Source of the DNA: Paraburkholderia aromaticivorans
Lineage (GTDB): Bacteria; Pseudomonadota; Gammaproteobacteria; Burkholderiales; Burkholderiaceae
NCBI RefSeq assembly: GCF_012689525.1
Contig: NZ_CP051515.1
Span: 1,054,001-1,118,000, forward strand
Reading direction: 5' to 3'
Length of the DNA stretch: 64,000 nucleotides
Shown here: piece after piece, positions 1 through 7,688 of the stretch
How the letters are laid out: each line of letters opens with the position of its first letter
Numbering within the stretch: the first letter of the stretch is position 1
Position numbers and translations under genes: made by a program
Notes under the pieces: model-generated
The model's database searches: none
Told to the model about the DNA's origin: nothing
Seen by the model: the letters and a program-made list of their open reading frames with translations, nothing else

Positions 1-354
1 CACGAGGTGCTGCGCTGGGGCGTCGAGCAAGGTCTTAGCGTGCCCGAGGGGACGCGTCTCTACTTGCAATTCGGCACCATGGCGGTGCGCGCGTATTGTG
101 AGGAGCGCGGCTATTTGCCGGTCTTCGAGCGCGCGGGCGTGACGCTCGTCATGCCGGGCTGCGGGTCGTGCGCGAATTGCGGGCCGGGCCAATCGGCCGA
201 GGCGGACGAAGTGACGATCAGCGCGATCAACCGCAATTTCCCGGGCCGTTCGGGGCCGGGCAATGTGTGGCTCGCAAGTCCGTACACGGTGGCGGCGAGC
301 GCGCTGACCGGAAAAATCATGACCTTCGAACAATTGAAGCGCGCACGCAGCTAG
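1..354 (+). CDS. Aconitase-family (LeuC-like) hydro-lyase, C-terminal part
   Basis: The window opens inside this gene; the frame is open from base 1 to the TAG at 352-354, leaving the last 117 residues. The fragment carries PGCGSCANCGPG (about residues 52-63), the cysteine segment that ligates the 4Fe-4S cluster in aconitase-family large subunits, followed by NRNFPGR and a SPYTVAASALTG tail like the C-terminal end of 3-isopropylmalate dehydratase large subunits. The family dehydrates and rehydrates hydroxy di- and tricarboxylates in the cytoplasm; the substrate cannot be told from this part. It could be a LeuC-like, homoaconitase-like or dimethylmalate-dehydratase-like protein. The MFS carrier 121 bp downstream on the same strand may import a related acid (inference). 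Confidence 0.85.
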   Translation, partial: HEVLRWGVEQGLSVPEGTRLYLQFGTMAVRAYCEERGYLPVFERAGVTLVMPGCGSCANCGPGQSAEADEVTISAINRNFPGRSGPGNVWLASPYTVAASALTGKIMTFEQLKRARS

Positions 355-475
355 AATGCTGGCCGGACCTTGGGCCCGGCATCATGGTGCGTATGACGCG
401 CGAAAGTACAAGAGGCCGGCGAGACCGGTCCAGCGAGCCCTATCGTTTCGCGAGTATCACCAGGAGACAAACAAC

Positions 476-1942
476 ATGGCATCCCCCGATCACGCCGGCT
501 CCGTCGCGAAGAAAAGCGGCGGCGCGGCGCATTCCGATAGCACAGCCAATCGCGCCGCTGCGGCCGCGCCGCTCGACGCCGGCAGCATTTCCGCGCGCCT
601 CGACCGGCTGCCCGCCACGCGTTCCGTGTGGAAGCTGGTGGTGCTGCTGAGCCTCGGCTTCTTCTTCGAACTCTACGATTTGCTGTACTCCGGCTACGTC
701 GCGCCGGGCCTCGTCAAAAGCGGTCTGCTGAGCGCGACCACGCACGGCCTGTTCGGCTCGACCGGCGTCGCGAGTTTCATCGCGGCGCTGTTCAGCGGCC
801 TCTTTATCGGCACGATCGCGTGCGGCTTTCTGGCGGATCGCTTCGGACGCCGCGCCGTGTTCACGTATTCGCTGCTGTGGTACACGGCGGCCAATGTCGT
901 GATGGCGTTTCAGGAAACGGCGACCGGGTTGAATTTCTGGCGCTTCGTGGCAGGGGTCGGCATCGGCGTCGAACTGGTGACGATCGGCACGTACATCTCC
1001 GAGCTGGTGCCTAAACAGATTCGCGGCCGCGCGTTCGCCTGCGAGCAGGCGGTTGGCTTTACGGCTGTGCCGGTGGTGGCGTTCCTCTCGTATCTGCTGG
1101 TGCCGCGCACGTTGCTCGGCTTGGACGGTTGGCGCTGGGTCGTGCTGATCGGCGCGCACGGTGCGCTGTTCGTATGGTGGATCCGTCGCTCGTTGCCGGA
1201 AAGCCCGCGCTGGCTCGCACAGCAAGGACGTCTTGCCGAAGCCGATCGCGTGATGACCGAACTCGAAGCGAAGGTGCGCCGCGAATACGGCCGCGAGTTG
1301 CCGCCGCCCGCGCCGCCGGCGCCGGTTGCACCGCGCGGCAGCTTCCGCGATATGTGGGTGCCGCCGTATCGCAGCCGTACGCTGATGATGACGATCTTCA
1401 ATATCTTCCAGACCGTGGGCTTCTACGGCTTTGCGAACTGGGTGCCGACGCTGCTGATCAAGCAGGGCATTACGATCACCACGAGCCTGATGTATTCGAG
1501 CGTGATCGCTTTGGCGGCGCCAGTAGGTCCGGTTATCGGGCTTTTCATCGGCGACCGGTTCGAGCGCAAGACCGTGATCGTGGTGATGGCTGGTGTGAAC
1601 ATCGTCTGCGGCTTGTGGTTCAGTCAGGCGGCGGGCGCGGTGTTGCTGGTGAGTCTCGGCGTGTGTCTGACGCTCGCCGGCAACATCATTTCGTACAGCT
1701 ACCACGCGTATCAGACTGAGCTTTTTCCGACCAGCATTCGCGCACGCGCGGTAGGGTTCGTCTATTCATGGAGCCGTTTTTCCGCGATCTTCACAGCGTT
1801 TCTGATTGCCGCTGTGTTGAAGCAGTTTGGCACCACTGGTGTTTTCGTCTTTATCGCTGGGGCGATGCTGATCGTCATGCTGGCAATCGGGTTGATGGGA
1901 CCGCGCACGAAGGGTATTGAGCTGGAAAAAATATCTCAGTAG
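476..1942 (+). CDS. MFS transporter, metabolite:H+ symporter type
   Basis: Predicted inner-membrane carrier of 488 residues, the usual 12-helix MFS size. Visible hallmarks are GFFFELYDLLYSGY in helix 1 (about 61-74), the loop 2-3 signature LADRFGRR (about 119-126) and PESPRWL before the central loop (about 241-247), a pattern of the sugar/organic-acid MFS group. The central loop has a proline-rich stretch (PPPAPPAPVAPRG). The ATG at 476 was chosen because AGGAG precedes it and the frame upstream of it is not coding-like. Substrate unknown; an organic acid handled by the upstream aconitase-family enzyme is a guess. A 36-bp piece of this gene (950-985) and the 53 bp starting at its stop codon recur as a fossil at 12712-12816. 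Confidence 0.9.
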   Translation: MASPDHAGSVAKKSGGAAHSDSTANRAAAAAPLDAGSISARLDRLPATRSVWKLVVLLSLGFFFELYDLLYSGYVAPGLVKSGLLSATTHGLFGSTGVASFIAALFSGLFIGTIACGFLADRFGRRAVFTYSLLWYTAANVVMAFQETATGLNFWRFVAGVGIGVELVTIGTYISELVPKQIRGRAFACEQAVGFTAVPVVAFLSYLLVPRTLLGLDGWRWVVLIGAHGALFVWWIRRSLPESPRWLAQQGRLAEADRVMTELEAKVRREYGRELPPPAPPAPVAPRGSFRDMWVPPYRSRTLMMTIFNIFQTVGFYGFANWVPTLLIKQGITITTSLMYSSVIALAAPVGPVIGLFIGDRFERKTVIVVMAGVNIVCGLWFSQAAGAVLLVSLGVCLTLAGNIISYSYHAYQTELFPTSIRARAVGFVYSWSRFSAIFTAFLIAAVLKQFGTTGVFVFIAGAMLIVMLAIGLMGPRTKGIELEKISQ

Positions 1943-1994
1943 CCTGGAGAGACGAGTCTGTGAAAAGACTGCTTACGGCAGCCGTAAAATCGCT
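1942..1994 (+). repeat. 53-bp dispersed repeat, copy A
   Basis: Begins at the last base of the MFS stop codon with GCCTGGAGAGACGAGTCTGT and ends CCGTAAAATCGCT. Copy B at 12764-12816 matches 48 of 53 positions in the same orientation. In both places it follows MFS-derived sequence, so it looks like the shared 3' flank of a duplicated locus rather than a mobile repeat. Confidence 0.75.
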
Positions 1995-2172
1995 CTCATT
2001 GATTGACAGCGCACTCTCCGCGAAACGCCAGAGATTTGCTTTGCGTTGTGCGAGCGACATTGAGCCCTGTTTTGGACGCCTCGCTGATCGACGGTGCGCG
2101 TCTTTCGCGCGTTGGGGAACACATCTACCCCATGCGGGCTTATCGCTATTTGTCGAGCGGTCTCACACGCCG

Positions 2173-2187
2173 ATAATTGTCAATTAT
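2173..2187. promoter_or_regulatory. Perfect palindrome at mdcR, candidate LysR operator
   Basis: ATAATTG-T-CAATTAT, two perfect 7-bp arms around one base. It contains the T-N11-A pattern (2174 to 2186) of LysR-family boxes and lies 20 bp before the preferred mdcR start at 2207. Likely an autoregulatory MdcR site. Because it would sit on top of the ATG at 2186, it also argues for the later start. Confidence 0.5.
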
Positions 2188-2206
2188 GACTCTGCCGTGG
2201 AACGAG

Positions 2207-3121
2207 ATGCGCGACCGAATCGACGACGAGATCACCTTTCGCAAGCTGGAAGTCCTGCTCGCATTCATGGCGACGGGAAACCTCTCGAAGGCGGCAGAGG
2301 CGCTGAACGTGAGCACGGTGAGCGTGCACCGCGCGCTGCATTCGCTCGAACAGGGTGTGCGATGCGCGCTGTTCAGGCATGAAGGCCGTAGCCTCAAATC
2401 GACGGAGGCGGCACAAATGCTTGCGGACGTGGCGCAAGAGGTGCTCACGCTGATGTCCGACGGCATTCGCGCAACGCGTGAAGCCGCGGGCTATTCATCG
2501 GATCGGATCAAGATCGGCTCGCTTTACTCGCTGACCATCAAGACCGTGCCCGGCATCGTCGTCGATATTAAGGTGCGACGGCCTACGCTTCAGGTCGAGC
2601 TCGTGCTCGGGTCGAATGCCGAGTTGCTCGACAAGCTGAAGCAGGGCACCGTCGATGCGGCCTTGCTGGCGTTGCCGGACGCGGAACCCGAAGTCGAATC
2701 CATCCCGCTTTTCGAAGACGACATATTTTTCGCGGCACCCGCTGATTCGCCGTACGCGAATCAGGAAGCGGTCGATTTGCGGGACTGCCGCGATGAGACA
2801 TTCGTTTCGCTCGGCGAGGGGTTCGTGACGTATCACGGATTTCTGGAGGCGTTCCGCGTCGCGGACTTCACTCCGAACGTGACGATGAGAGTCAACGATA
2901 TTTTTTCGCTAATGAACCTGGTGAGTGGTGGGGTGGGCTATACGCTATTGCCGGGCCGCGTGCGCGGCGTGTTCGGCGACAAGGTGCAATTTATTCCTCT
3001 TAAGCCGCAATACCTGATGCGCCAGACAATCGGTGTCAGCTTTCTGCGCGCACGCGAGCGCGATCCAAACCTGTTGGCGCTCATGGCCGTCTGCCGTCTT
3101 CGCACGAGAAGCGTTGGCTGA
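2207..3121 (+). CDS. mdcR: MdcR, LysR-type regulator of malonate decarboxylase
   Basis: LysR-family activator of 304 residues. The N-terminal winged helix-turn-helix spans about residues 10-70, with DDEITFRKLEVLLAFMATGN and VSVHRALHSLEQG, wording typical of MdcR; the rest is the effector-binding domain. In other bacteria MdcR senses malonate or a malonyl intermediate and controls the mdc genes. ATG 2207 is preferred: GGAA lies at suitable distance, known MdcR proteins begin close to the DDEITFRKLE block, and a perfect palindrome overlaps the alternative ATG at 2186; a TTG at 2177 is in frame too. The gene is convergent with the mdc operon, with only 11 bp between stop codons. Proteins of this family also have AaeR-like relatives, but the neighbourhood makes MdcR secure. 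Confidence 0.9.
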   Translation: MRDRIDDEITFRKLEVLLAFMATGNLSKAAEALNVSTVSVHRALHSLEQGVRCALFRHEGRSLKSTEAAQMLADVAQEVLTLMSDGIRATREAAGYSSDRIKIGSLYSLTIKTVPGIVVDIKVRRPTLQVELVLGSNAELLDKLKQGTVDAALLALPDAEPEVESIPLFEDDIFFAAPADSPYANQEAVDLRDCRDETFVSLGEGFVTYHGFLEAFRVADFTPNVTMRVNDIFSLMNLVSGGVGYTLLPGRVRGVFGDKVQFIPLKPQYLMRQTIGVSFLRARERDPNLLALMAVCRLRTRSVG

Positions 3122-3132
3122 GGTTTTAGCCC

Positions 3133-4065
3133 TCACTCGCGCAGCCTTTCCCGCTCGATCAGCGCGCTCAGGTCCGGCAGCGCGGTGTCGCTGCAACTCA
3201 CCGCGACCCCCTCTGCAAAAATTGCGCTGCTTAACCGGGTCAGCACGTTGGCGGGCGGCATCTCGACGGCCAGACGTGCGCCTCGTTCCCAAGCAAGCCT
3301 CATGGTGTCATGCCAGCGCACTGGCCGCGCCATGTTGCCCGCAAGATCGGCCGCAATGCGCGGGCCATCGAAGAGCGGGCGCGCAGTGCTGCTGCTCAGA
3401 TAGGTAATGCGAGGCGCACGCGCGGTGACCTGGCCGAATGCATCGGCGAGCGTGGCCGCAGGTGCGTCGAGCAATGCGCAATGCGAAGGGACCGCGACGT
3501 CGAGACGCTCGCAACGTTGCGCTCCGTGTTCGTTCGCAAGGCTGGCGAGACGTTGCATGGCCGCATCGCTGCCCGCGACCACCATCTGCGTCGGTGCATT
3601 GATGTTGGCCAGAAATACCGGCATGGCGGTGCTGTTCACTTCCGCTATCAAACGTTCGAGCGCGCGCTGCGTCATGCCGACGATGGCGGTCATGCCGTAG
3701 CCGTGCGGGAAGGCCTGTTCCATCAACTGTCCGCGCAATGCGACGAGTCTGACAGCGTCGGCGTAGCCAAGTGCGCCCGCGACGACGGCGGCTGGATACG
3801 CGCCGATCGACAGGCCCGTGACAATATCGGGCGCATTGCCGTGGGCGCAGACTAAGCGTGCTTGTGCGACGCCCGCAATCAGCAGGCAAAGTTGAACCGC
3901 GATAGTGGAGCGCAACGAGTTTGTATCGTCCAGCGACAGGGCGTCGTAGCAAAGCGTTTCGCTGGCTTCTTCAAGTGCGTGAGCGGCCTCGGGGTGATCT
4001 GGCAGCGTGTGCAGCATGCCGGTGCGCTGTGCGCCCTGGCCCGGAAATGTGAACAGTACGCTCAT
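3133..4065 (-). CDS. mdcH: Malonate decarboxylase epsilon subunit (malonyl-CoA:ACP transacylase)
   Basis: Loads the first malonyl group from malonyl-CoA onto the MdcC acyl carrier, priming the decarboxylation cycle. The 310-residue protein begins VLFTFPGQGAQ like FabD-type acyltransferases and has the nucleophile elbow GLSIG (Ser about 86) and a VPSHCALLD segment with the partner His. The ATG at 4065 overlaps the mdcG stop as ATGA, so translation is probably coupled; an open frame extends upstream but runs into mdcG. It is the last gene of the leftward mdc operon and ends 11 bp from the convergent mdcR stop. Confidence 0.92.
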   Translation of the reverse strand: MSVLFTFPGQGAQRTGMLHTLPDHPEAAHALEEASETLCYDALSLDDTNSLRSTIAVQLCLLIAGVAQARLVCAHGNAPDIVTGLSIGAYPAAVVAGALGYADAVRLVALRGQLMEQAFPHGYGMTAIVGMTQRALERLIAEVNSTAMPVFLANINAPTQMVVAGSDAAMQRLASLANEHGAQRCERLDVAVPSHCALLDAPAATLADAFGQVTARAPRITYLSSSTARPLFDGPRIAADLAGNMARPVRWHDTMRLAWERGARLAVEMPPANVLTRLSSAIFAEGVAVSCSDTALPDLSALIERERLRE

Positions 4066-4391
4066 GATGCTTTTGCAGCCCACGGGTCCGCTGTCAGCAG
4101 GGGACCACGGTTCGTCTTCACCAGCATGCGATCGGCGTTGTCGGCCCACTCCGCCGGCGCGAAGCCGCCGCGACCGGTATTGACCTGCATATCGATGCGA
4201 GCGGCTTTCGCTTTCAGCAGAGAGAACAGCGCGCGGGCTGCCTCCCGCGAAAATGGCCGTGCCGCGCGCATCAGCCATTCCCTTGCCACCCGCGCAGGCA
4301 AGTCTTTTCTCAAGCGCATGTCTTGTGCGCGGGTCCGAGGGCGATCGTGCGGCTTGAACGAGCCGTCGAGGGTGTCATTGGCGGGCGACAA
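4062..4391 (-). pseudogene. mdcG: Shortened mdcG, phosphoribosyl-dephospho-CoA transferase remnant
   Basis: MdcG normally transfers the triphosphoribosyl-dephospho-CoA made by MdcB onto the MdcC carrier protein and is about 200-210 residues long. Here only 109 residues can be read, from a TTG with AAGGAG 6 bp upstream. Both ends look right: FKPHDRPRTRAQD near the N-terminus resembles the usual RPHDLL start, and the end, with MQVNT, GGFAPAEWA and VKTNRGPLLTADPW, is the family's C-terminus. The middle, which in MdcG carries the nucleotidyltransferase-like GS...D-x-D active region, is absent. The two parts meet in frame around residues 39-44 (WLMRAA, near base 4270). The preceding madM stop at 4432 leaves no room for a full gene. 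Real deletion, assembly artefact or an unusual minimal form cannot be told apart here. Confidence 0.75.
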
Positions 4392-4431
4392 GGGATGCTC
4401 CTTCGCGCGGTACAGGCGGGGATCGCCACAC

Positions 4432-5199
4432 TCAGGCGCCGACCAGCGCTTTGGTCGCAAAGAACAGTAGGGACGGTCCGAGCAGGCAACCGACGCCTGT
4501 ATGAAACGTTGCGATCAGCGCGCCGTAGGGAACGAGACGGCGATCGGTAGCGGCCAGCCCCGCGCTCACGCCGCTGACGGTGCCGGCGAGTCCGCCGAAG
4601 ATCATCGCCGAGCGCGGCGTCTTCAATCCCATGAAGCCGGCGGCGAGCGGTGTGCCGATCATCACGATGATCGCCTTGATGAGGCCGGTGGCGATGCTGA
4701 GTGCGATCACGTCGGAGCTTGCGCCGATTGCAGCGCCCGTCACAGGTCCCACGATATAGGTAACCGCGCCCGCGCCGATGGTCGTCATGCTCACGGCATC
4801 GGTATAACCGAACGCGTAAGCGATGCTCGCGCCGACGATGAATGGCAGCACCGTGCCGAGCAGCAGCGACAACACGCCGATCATTCCCGCCTTGCGCGCC
4901 TCGGTCGCCTGCACCTCGAACGCGGTCGCGACAATGGCGAAATCACGCAGCATCGCGCCGCCCATCAGGCCGATGCCGGTGAAGAGCGGCAAGTCGGCGA
5001 TACCCTTTTGTCCGCCGGTGAATGCGCCGCCGACATAGGCGAGCGCGAGGCCGATCACGATCGCGATTGCCGAGCCGTGCACGCGCCCGAAGGTCAGCTT
5101 GCGCGAAATCAGCGACGACACCCACATGATGAGACCCACCAGCGCGAACGCAGTGACGAGGCCGTTCTGAATCAGATTTTTATCGAGAATTTGCAACAT
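4432..5199 (-). CDS. madM: Malonate transporter subunit MadM
   Basis: Integral membrane protein of 255 residues, with about eight hydrophobic segments and many Gly/Ala, matching MadM, the larger half of the two-component Na+:malonate symporter MadLM first described in Malonomonas rubra. It needs MadL, encoded 14 bp upstream. Recognisable stretches include LIMWVSSLISRKLTFGRVHG and GGAMLRDFAIVATAFEV. Sits inside the mdc operon between the decarboxylase subunits and the mdcG-mdcH accessory genes, so malonate uptake is expressed together with its breakdown. Confidence 0.92.
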   Translation of the reverse strand: MLQILDKNLIQNGLVTAFALVGLIMWVSSLISRKLTFGRVHGSAIAIVIGLALAYVGGAFTGGQKGIADLPLFTGIGLMGGAMLRDFAIVATAFEVQATEARKAGMIGVLSLLLGTVLPFIVGASIAYAFGYTDAVSMTTIGAGAVTYIVGPVTGAAIGASSDVIALSIATGLIKAIIVMIGTPLAAGFMGLKTPRSAMIFGGLAGTVSGVSAGLAATDRRLVPYGALIATFHTGVGCLLGPSLLFFATKALVGA

Positions 5200-5213
5200 G
5201 ACGGACCCCTGCT

Positions 5214-5609
5214 TCAGATTTCTTCAAGATGCGGAGCGTTCACGAACGACGTGCTGTCGCGACCGGTGCGGGAAAGAACGGCGATGCAGCATGCGCAGAC
5301 GGCCGCAGCGCCCAATGCCGAAAGCAGTGCGACGGGGCCGCCTTTGAGCGCGGCCACGACGTTCTGATTGGCGGCCATCGCCACGACGACGGGGATGTAC
5401 ATCGCGCCCCAGAAGCCCACGCCTGCCTCCGTCTCCTTCGGCAACAGGCCTTTCTTGTGCAGGTAAAGTCGCAGGAAAATCAGCAGCAGCATCGCGATGC
5501 CGACGCCGCCCACGTTCGTTTTGACGCCGATCGCAACCCCGAGCAGGTCGCCGAGAACGAGTCCCGCCAGATGGCAGAACGCAAGCAGTGCAGTGCCGTA
5601 AATGATCAT
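5214..5609 (-). CDS. madL: Malonate transporter subunit MadL
   Basis: Small membrane protein of 131 residues with four predicted hydrophobic helices, matching MadL, partner of MadM in malonate uptake. It has the MadL-like start IIYGTALLAFCHLAGLVLGD and a conserved middle GVGFWGAMYIPVVVAMAANQN. The ATG at 5609 follows GGAGACACAAG. A 93-bp gap separates it from mdcE upstream, the longest gap inside the operon, so a secondary promoter there is possible but no clear one is seen. Confidence 0.92.
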   Translation of the reverse strand: MIIYGTALLAFCHLAGLVLGDLLGVAIGVKTNVGGVGIAMLLLIFLRLYLHKKGLLPKETEAGVGFWGAMYIPVVVAMAANQNVVAALKGGPVALLSALGAAAVCACCIAVLSRTGRDSTSFVNAPHLEEI

Positions 5610-5702
5610 CTTGTGTCTCCAGTATTTGCTTTACCGACGTGGGTTCCGCCGGTTTTTCAGCGTCGTGTGCGACGGCGCATCAGGGCTCGCGTCGCCGCGG
5701 AT

Positions 5703-6518
5703 TCAGCGCCATTGTTCGCGCAGCTTCTGCCTCACTTTCACCGACGCCGCGCGGTGTTCGCTGCCAAGCCGGCTGCCCAGGCCGCGCGACGGATCGGCGC
5801 GAATGTCGTCGAATGCGGCTTGCAGCGTTTTTTCGACGAGGGATTGATCGGCGCCCGTCGGGGCGTCGGGGTTGGTCACCTTCAGCAGCTTCCACAGCAG
5901 GCCGAGCGACGCATAACTGTCGATGTCGTAGGCCATCGGCGGCACGCGGGCCGTGAACGCTTCGAGATCGGCGACCGAGCGCAGCGTGACGCGCGCGGCG
6001 GACTCCTTGCCCATTGCGTGAACCATGACCCCCGGATCCTCCAGCGCGATCAGGCGGTTGGCCTGGTAGCCATGGGCGAGAAAAGCACCCGACATCGCAC
6101 GCCCGACGATCAGCCCGATCACCGGATGGCCGGCAAGGCGCGCGCTGGCGTACGCGTCGGCGGCGCCTGCCAGGGCCTGATGGATGCCGTAGGCTTCCTC
6201 GCGTCGGCCATAAGCCTGGCTCGCGACGTCGATCACCGCGACAATCGCGCGCTTCTCGCGGCGCTCAGCATCGGCGTCGACTACTTCGCGCACCGCCCGC
6301 GCAATTTCCCATCCCTCGACGAGACCGACCTCGCCGCTGCGGGCACGCGGAAACGGATTGTCCGGGTCCGGCACGACGGCAATGAAACGCGCCGGATGGT
6401 CGCCGAGCCGTGCATCGACGACCCGGACCGAAGGCGGGTAGTCTGCCTGCAACGGGGCACTGAAGGTGAGCGCATCCAGCCAGACAGCGCCGCGCTTCGA
6501 AAGCTCTTTGGTGCTCAT
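5703..6518 (-). CDS. mdcE: Malonate decarboxylase gamma subunit
   Basis: With MdcD forms the malonyl-S-ACP decarboxylase part of the cytoplasmic enzyme, releasing CO2 and leaving acetyl-S-ACP. The 271-residue protein has a crotonase/carboxyltransferase-like core: GHPVIGLIVGRAMSGAFLAHG (about 140-160) builds the oxyanion region, and FPRARSGEVGLVEGWEIA is typical of MdcE. The ATG at 6518 overlaps the mdcD stop as ATGA, supporting this start over earlier in-frame codons. Biotin-free type: no biotin carrier or membrane decarboxylase pump genes are present, in keeping with the Klebsiella/Pseudomonas Mdc enzyme rather than Malonomonas Mad. Confidence 0.93.
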   Translation of the reverse strand: MSTKELSKRGAVWLDALTFSAPLQADYPPSVRVVDARLGDHPARFIAVVPDPDNPFPRARSGEVGLVEGWEIARAVREVVDADAERREKRAIVAVIDVASQAYGRREEAYGIHQALAGAADAYASARLAGHPVIGLIVGRAMSGAFLAHGYQANRLIALEDPGVMVHAMGKESAARVTLRSVADLEAFTARVPPMAYDIDSYASLGLLWKLLKVTNPDAPTGADQSLVEKTLQAAFDDIRADPSRGLGSRLGSEHRAASVKVRQKLREQWR

Positions 6519-7366
6519 GATTGGAATCCCTTGCCGTAAATGGCGGCTGCCGTTTCCGGGCTGGCTTGCTCGCCCGGATCGATTTCGGAGAGCCGTCGCA
6601 GAAAGCCCGCAACCCGTTCGCTGCGGCACGCTTCTGGACGTCCCGCGCGAAAACGCTCAATCACAGCGGCGCGGATCGCACTAGTGTCGTCGCCGACGTA
6701 CACATCCACGAGCCCTGTGCGATACCGTTGTTCGCCGCCCGTGAAACTCCAGATCATCGGCCGGTCGCGCGAATCGAATTCCGCGATGCCCGCTTCCTGC
6801 TCGATCACGGCCGGCCCGTTCAGACCGAGGCGCGCTTCGCGTGTCGCAATCAGGCAACTGCACAAGCCGGCCGCGATCGACATGCCGCCATAGCATCCGA
6901 TCGGTCCCGCCGTGATCCCGATCACCGGCTGGTAGCGCCGCAAATCGACGATCGCCGCGTGGATCTCCGCGATAGCCGCGAGCCCCAGGTTCGCCTCCTG
7001 CAAGCGGACGCCGCCGGTTTCGAAAAGAATCACGGCGCGCGTCGGAATGCCGTTGCGGTTGTCTTCGGCGGCGAGTTCGAGGCTGCCGGCGATCTTCGCG
7101 GCGGAAACCTCGCCCATGCTGCCGCCCTGGAAGCCCGCGTCGATGCCGAGCACGACGGCGGGCTGGCCGTCGATGGTTCCCTTCGCGACAACGGTGCCGT
7201 CGTCGGCCTGGGTCACGATGCCCTGGCGCGCGAGCCAGGGCGATCTGATGCGCTCGAACGGATCGAGCAACTCAGTGAACGTGCCTTTGTCGAGAAGCTT
7301 CTTTGCGCGGTCGCGCGCGCTCAATTCAATGAAGCTTTCGCGCTTGAGCATTTCCTCCGTTTCCAT
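6515..7366 (-). CDS. mdcD: Malonate decarboxylase beta subunit
   Basis: Partner of MdcE in the decarboxylation of malonyl-S-ACP. The protein is 283 residues with a carboxyltransferase fold: GFQGGSMGEVSAAKIAGSLE (about 80-99), FETGGVRLQEANLGL (about 114-128) and GPIGCYGGMSIAAGL (about 155-169) are characteristic and build the acyl-thioester site with MdcE. Lies 5 bp downstream of mdcC and overlaps mdcE by four bases, so the three structural genes mdcC-D-E are tightly coupled. Confidence 0.94.
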   Translation of the reverse strand: METEEMLKRESFIELSARDRAKKLLDKGTFTELLDPFERIRSPWLARQGIVTQADDGTVVAKGTIDGQPAVVLGIDAGFQGGSMGEVSAAKIAGSLELAAEDNRNGIPTRAVILFETGGVRLQEANLGLAAIAEIHAAIVDLRRYQPVIGITAGPIGCYGGMSIAAGLCSCLIATREARLGLNGPAVIEQEAGIAEFDSRDRPMIWSFTGGEQRYRTGLVDVYVGDDTSAIRAAVIERFRAGRPEACRSERVAGFLRRLSEIDPGEQASPETAAAIYGKGFQS

Positions 7367-7371
7367 GATCT

Positions 7372-7680
7372 TTACGCTCCGCCCGTTTGACCCAGTTGTT
7401 CGAATACCTGCCCGATGCGCATGCGCACGACGCCCGGTGTCGCGCCGAAATCGTTGATTTCGAGCTTCGCCGCAGGCAGCGAGCTGTCGCTGAAGATGCG
7501 CGCGAGCACGGCTTCCCAGACGCGGCCCATGCCGTCGACCGAGGTCGTGACGTTCACTACGGTGCGATGCTCGACGTGCGTTTCGAGCAGCACTTCGAGA
7601 TCGCCGGACGCGACGACGCCTGCCAGCGCGCGGCCGCGAGCGGGCTGGCCCGCAGGGAATTCAAGGACGATGTTTTCCAT
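7372..7680 (-). CDS. mdcC: Malonate decarboxylase acyl carrier protein (delta subunit)
   Basis: Dedicated 102-residue carrier that holds the acetyl/malonyl group on a 2'-(5''-phosphoribosyl)-3'-dephospho-CoA arm, as in citrate lyase. The arm is attached to a serine near residue 25; Ser25 in GVVASGDLEVLLE fits. Attachment requires MdcB and MdcG. Because the mdcG copy here is shortened, whether this carrier is matured from this locus is open. It begins 8 bp after mdcB and is followed 5 bp later by mdcD. Confidence 0.93.
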   Translation of the reverse strand: MENIVLEFPAGQPARGRALAGVVASGDLEVLLETHVEHRTVVNVTTSVDGMGRVWEAVLARIFSDSSLPAAKLEINDFGATPGVVRMRIGQVFEQLGQTGGA

Positions 7681-7688
7681 TTGCTTTC

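Noticed and set aside
440..1705. 421-codon open frame on the minus strand
   Set aside because: Mirror of the MFS gene, no start signal, no domain.
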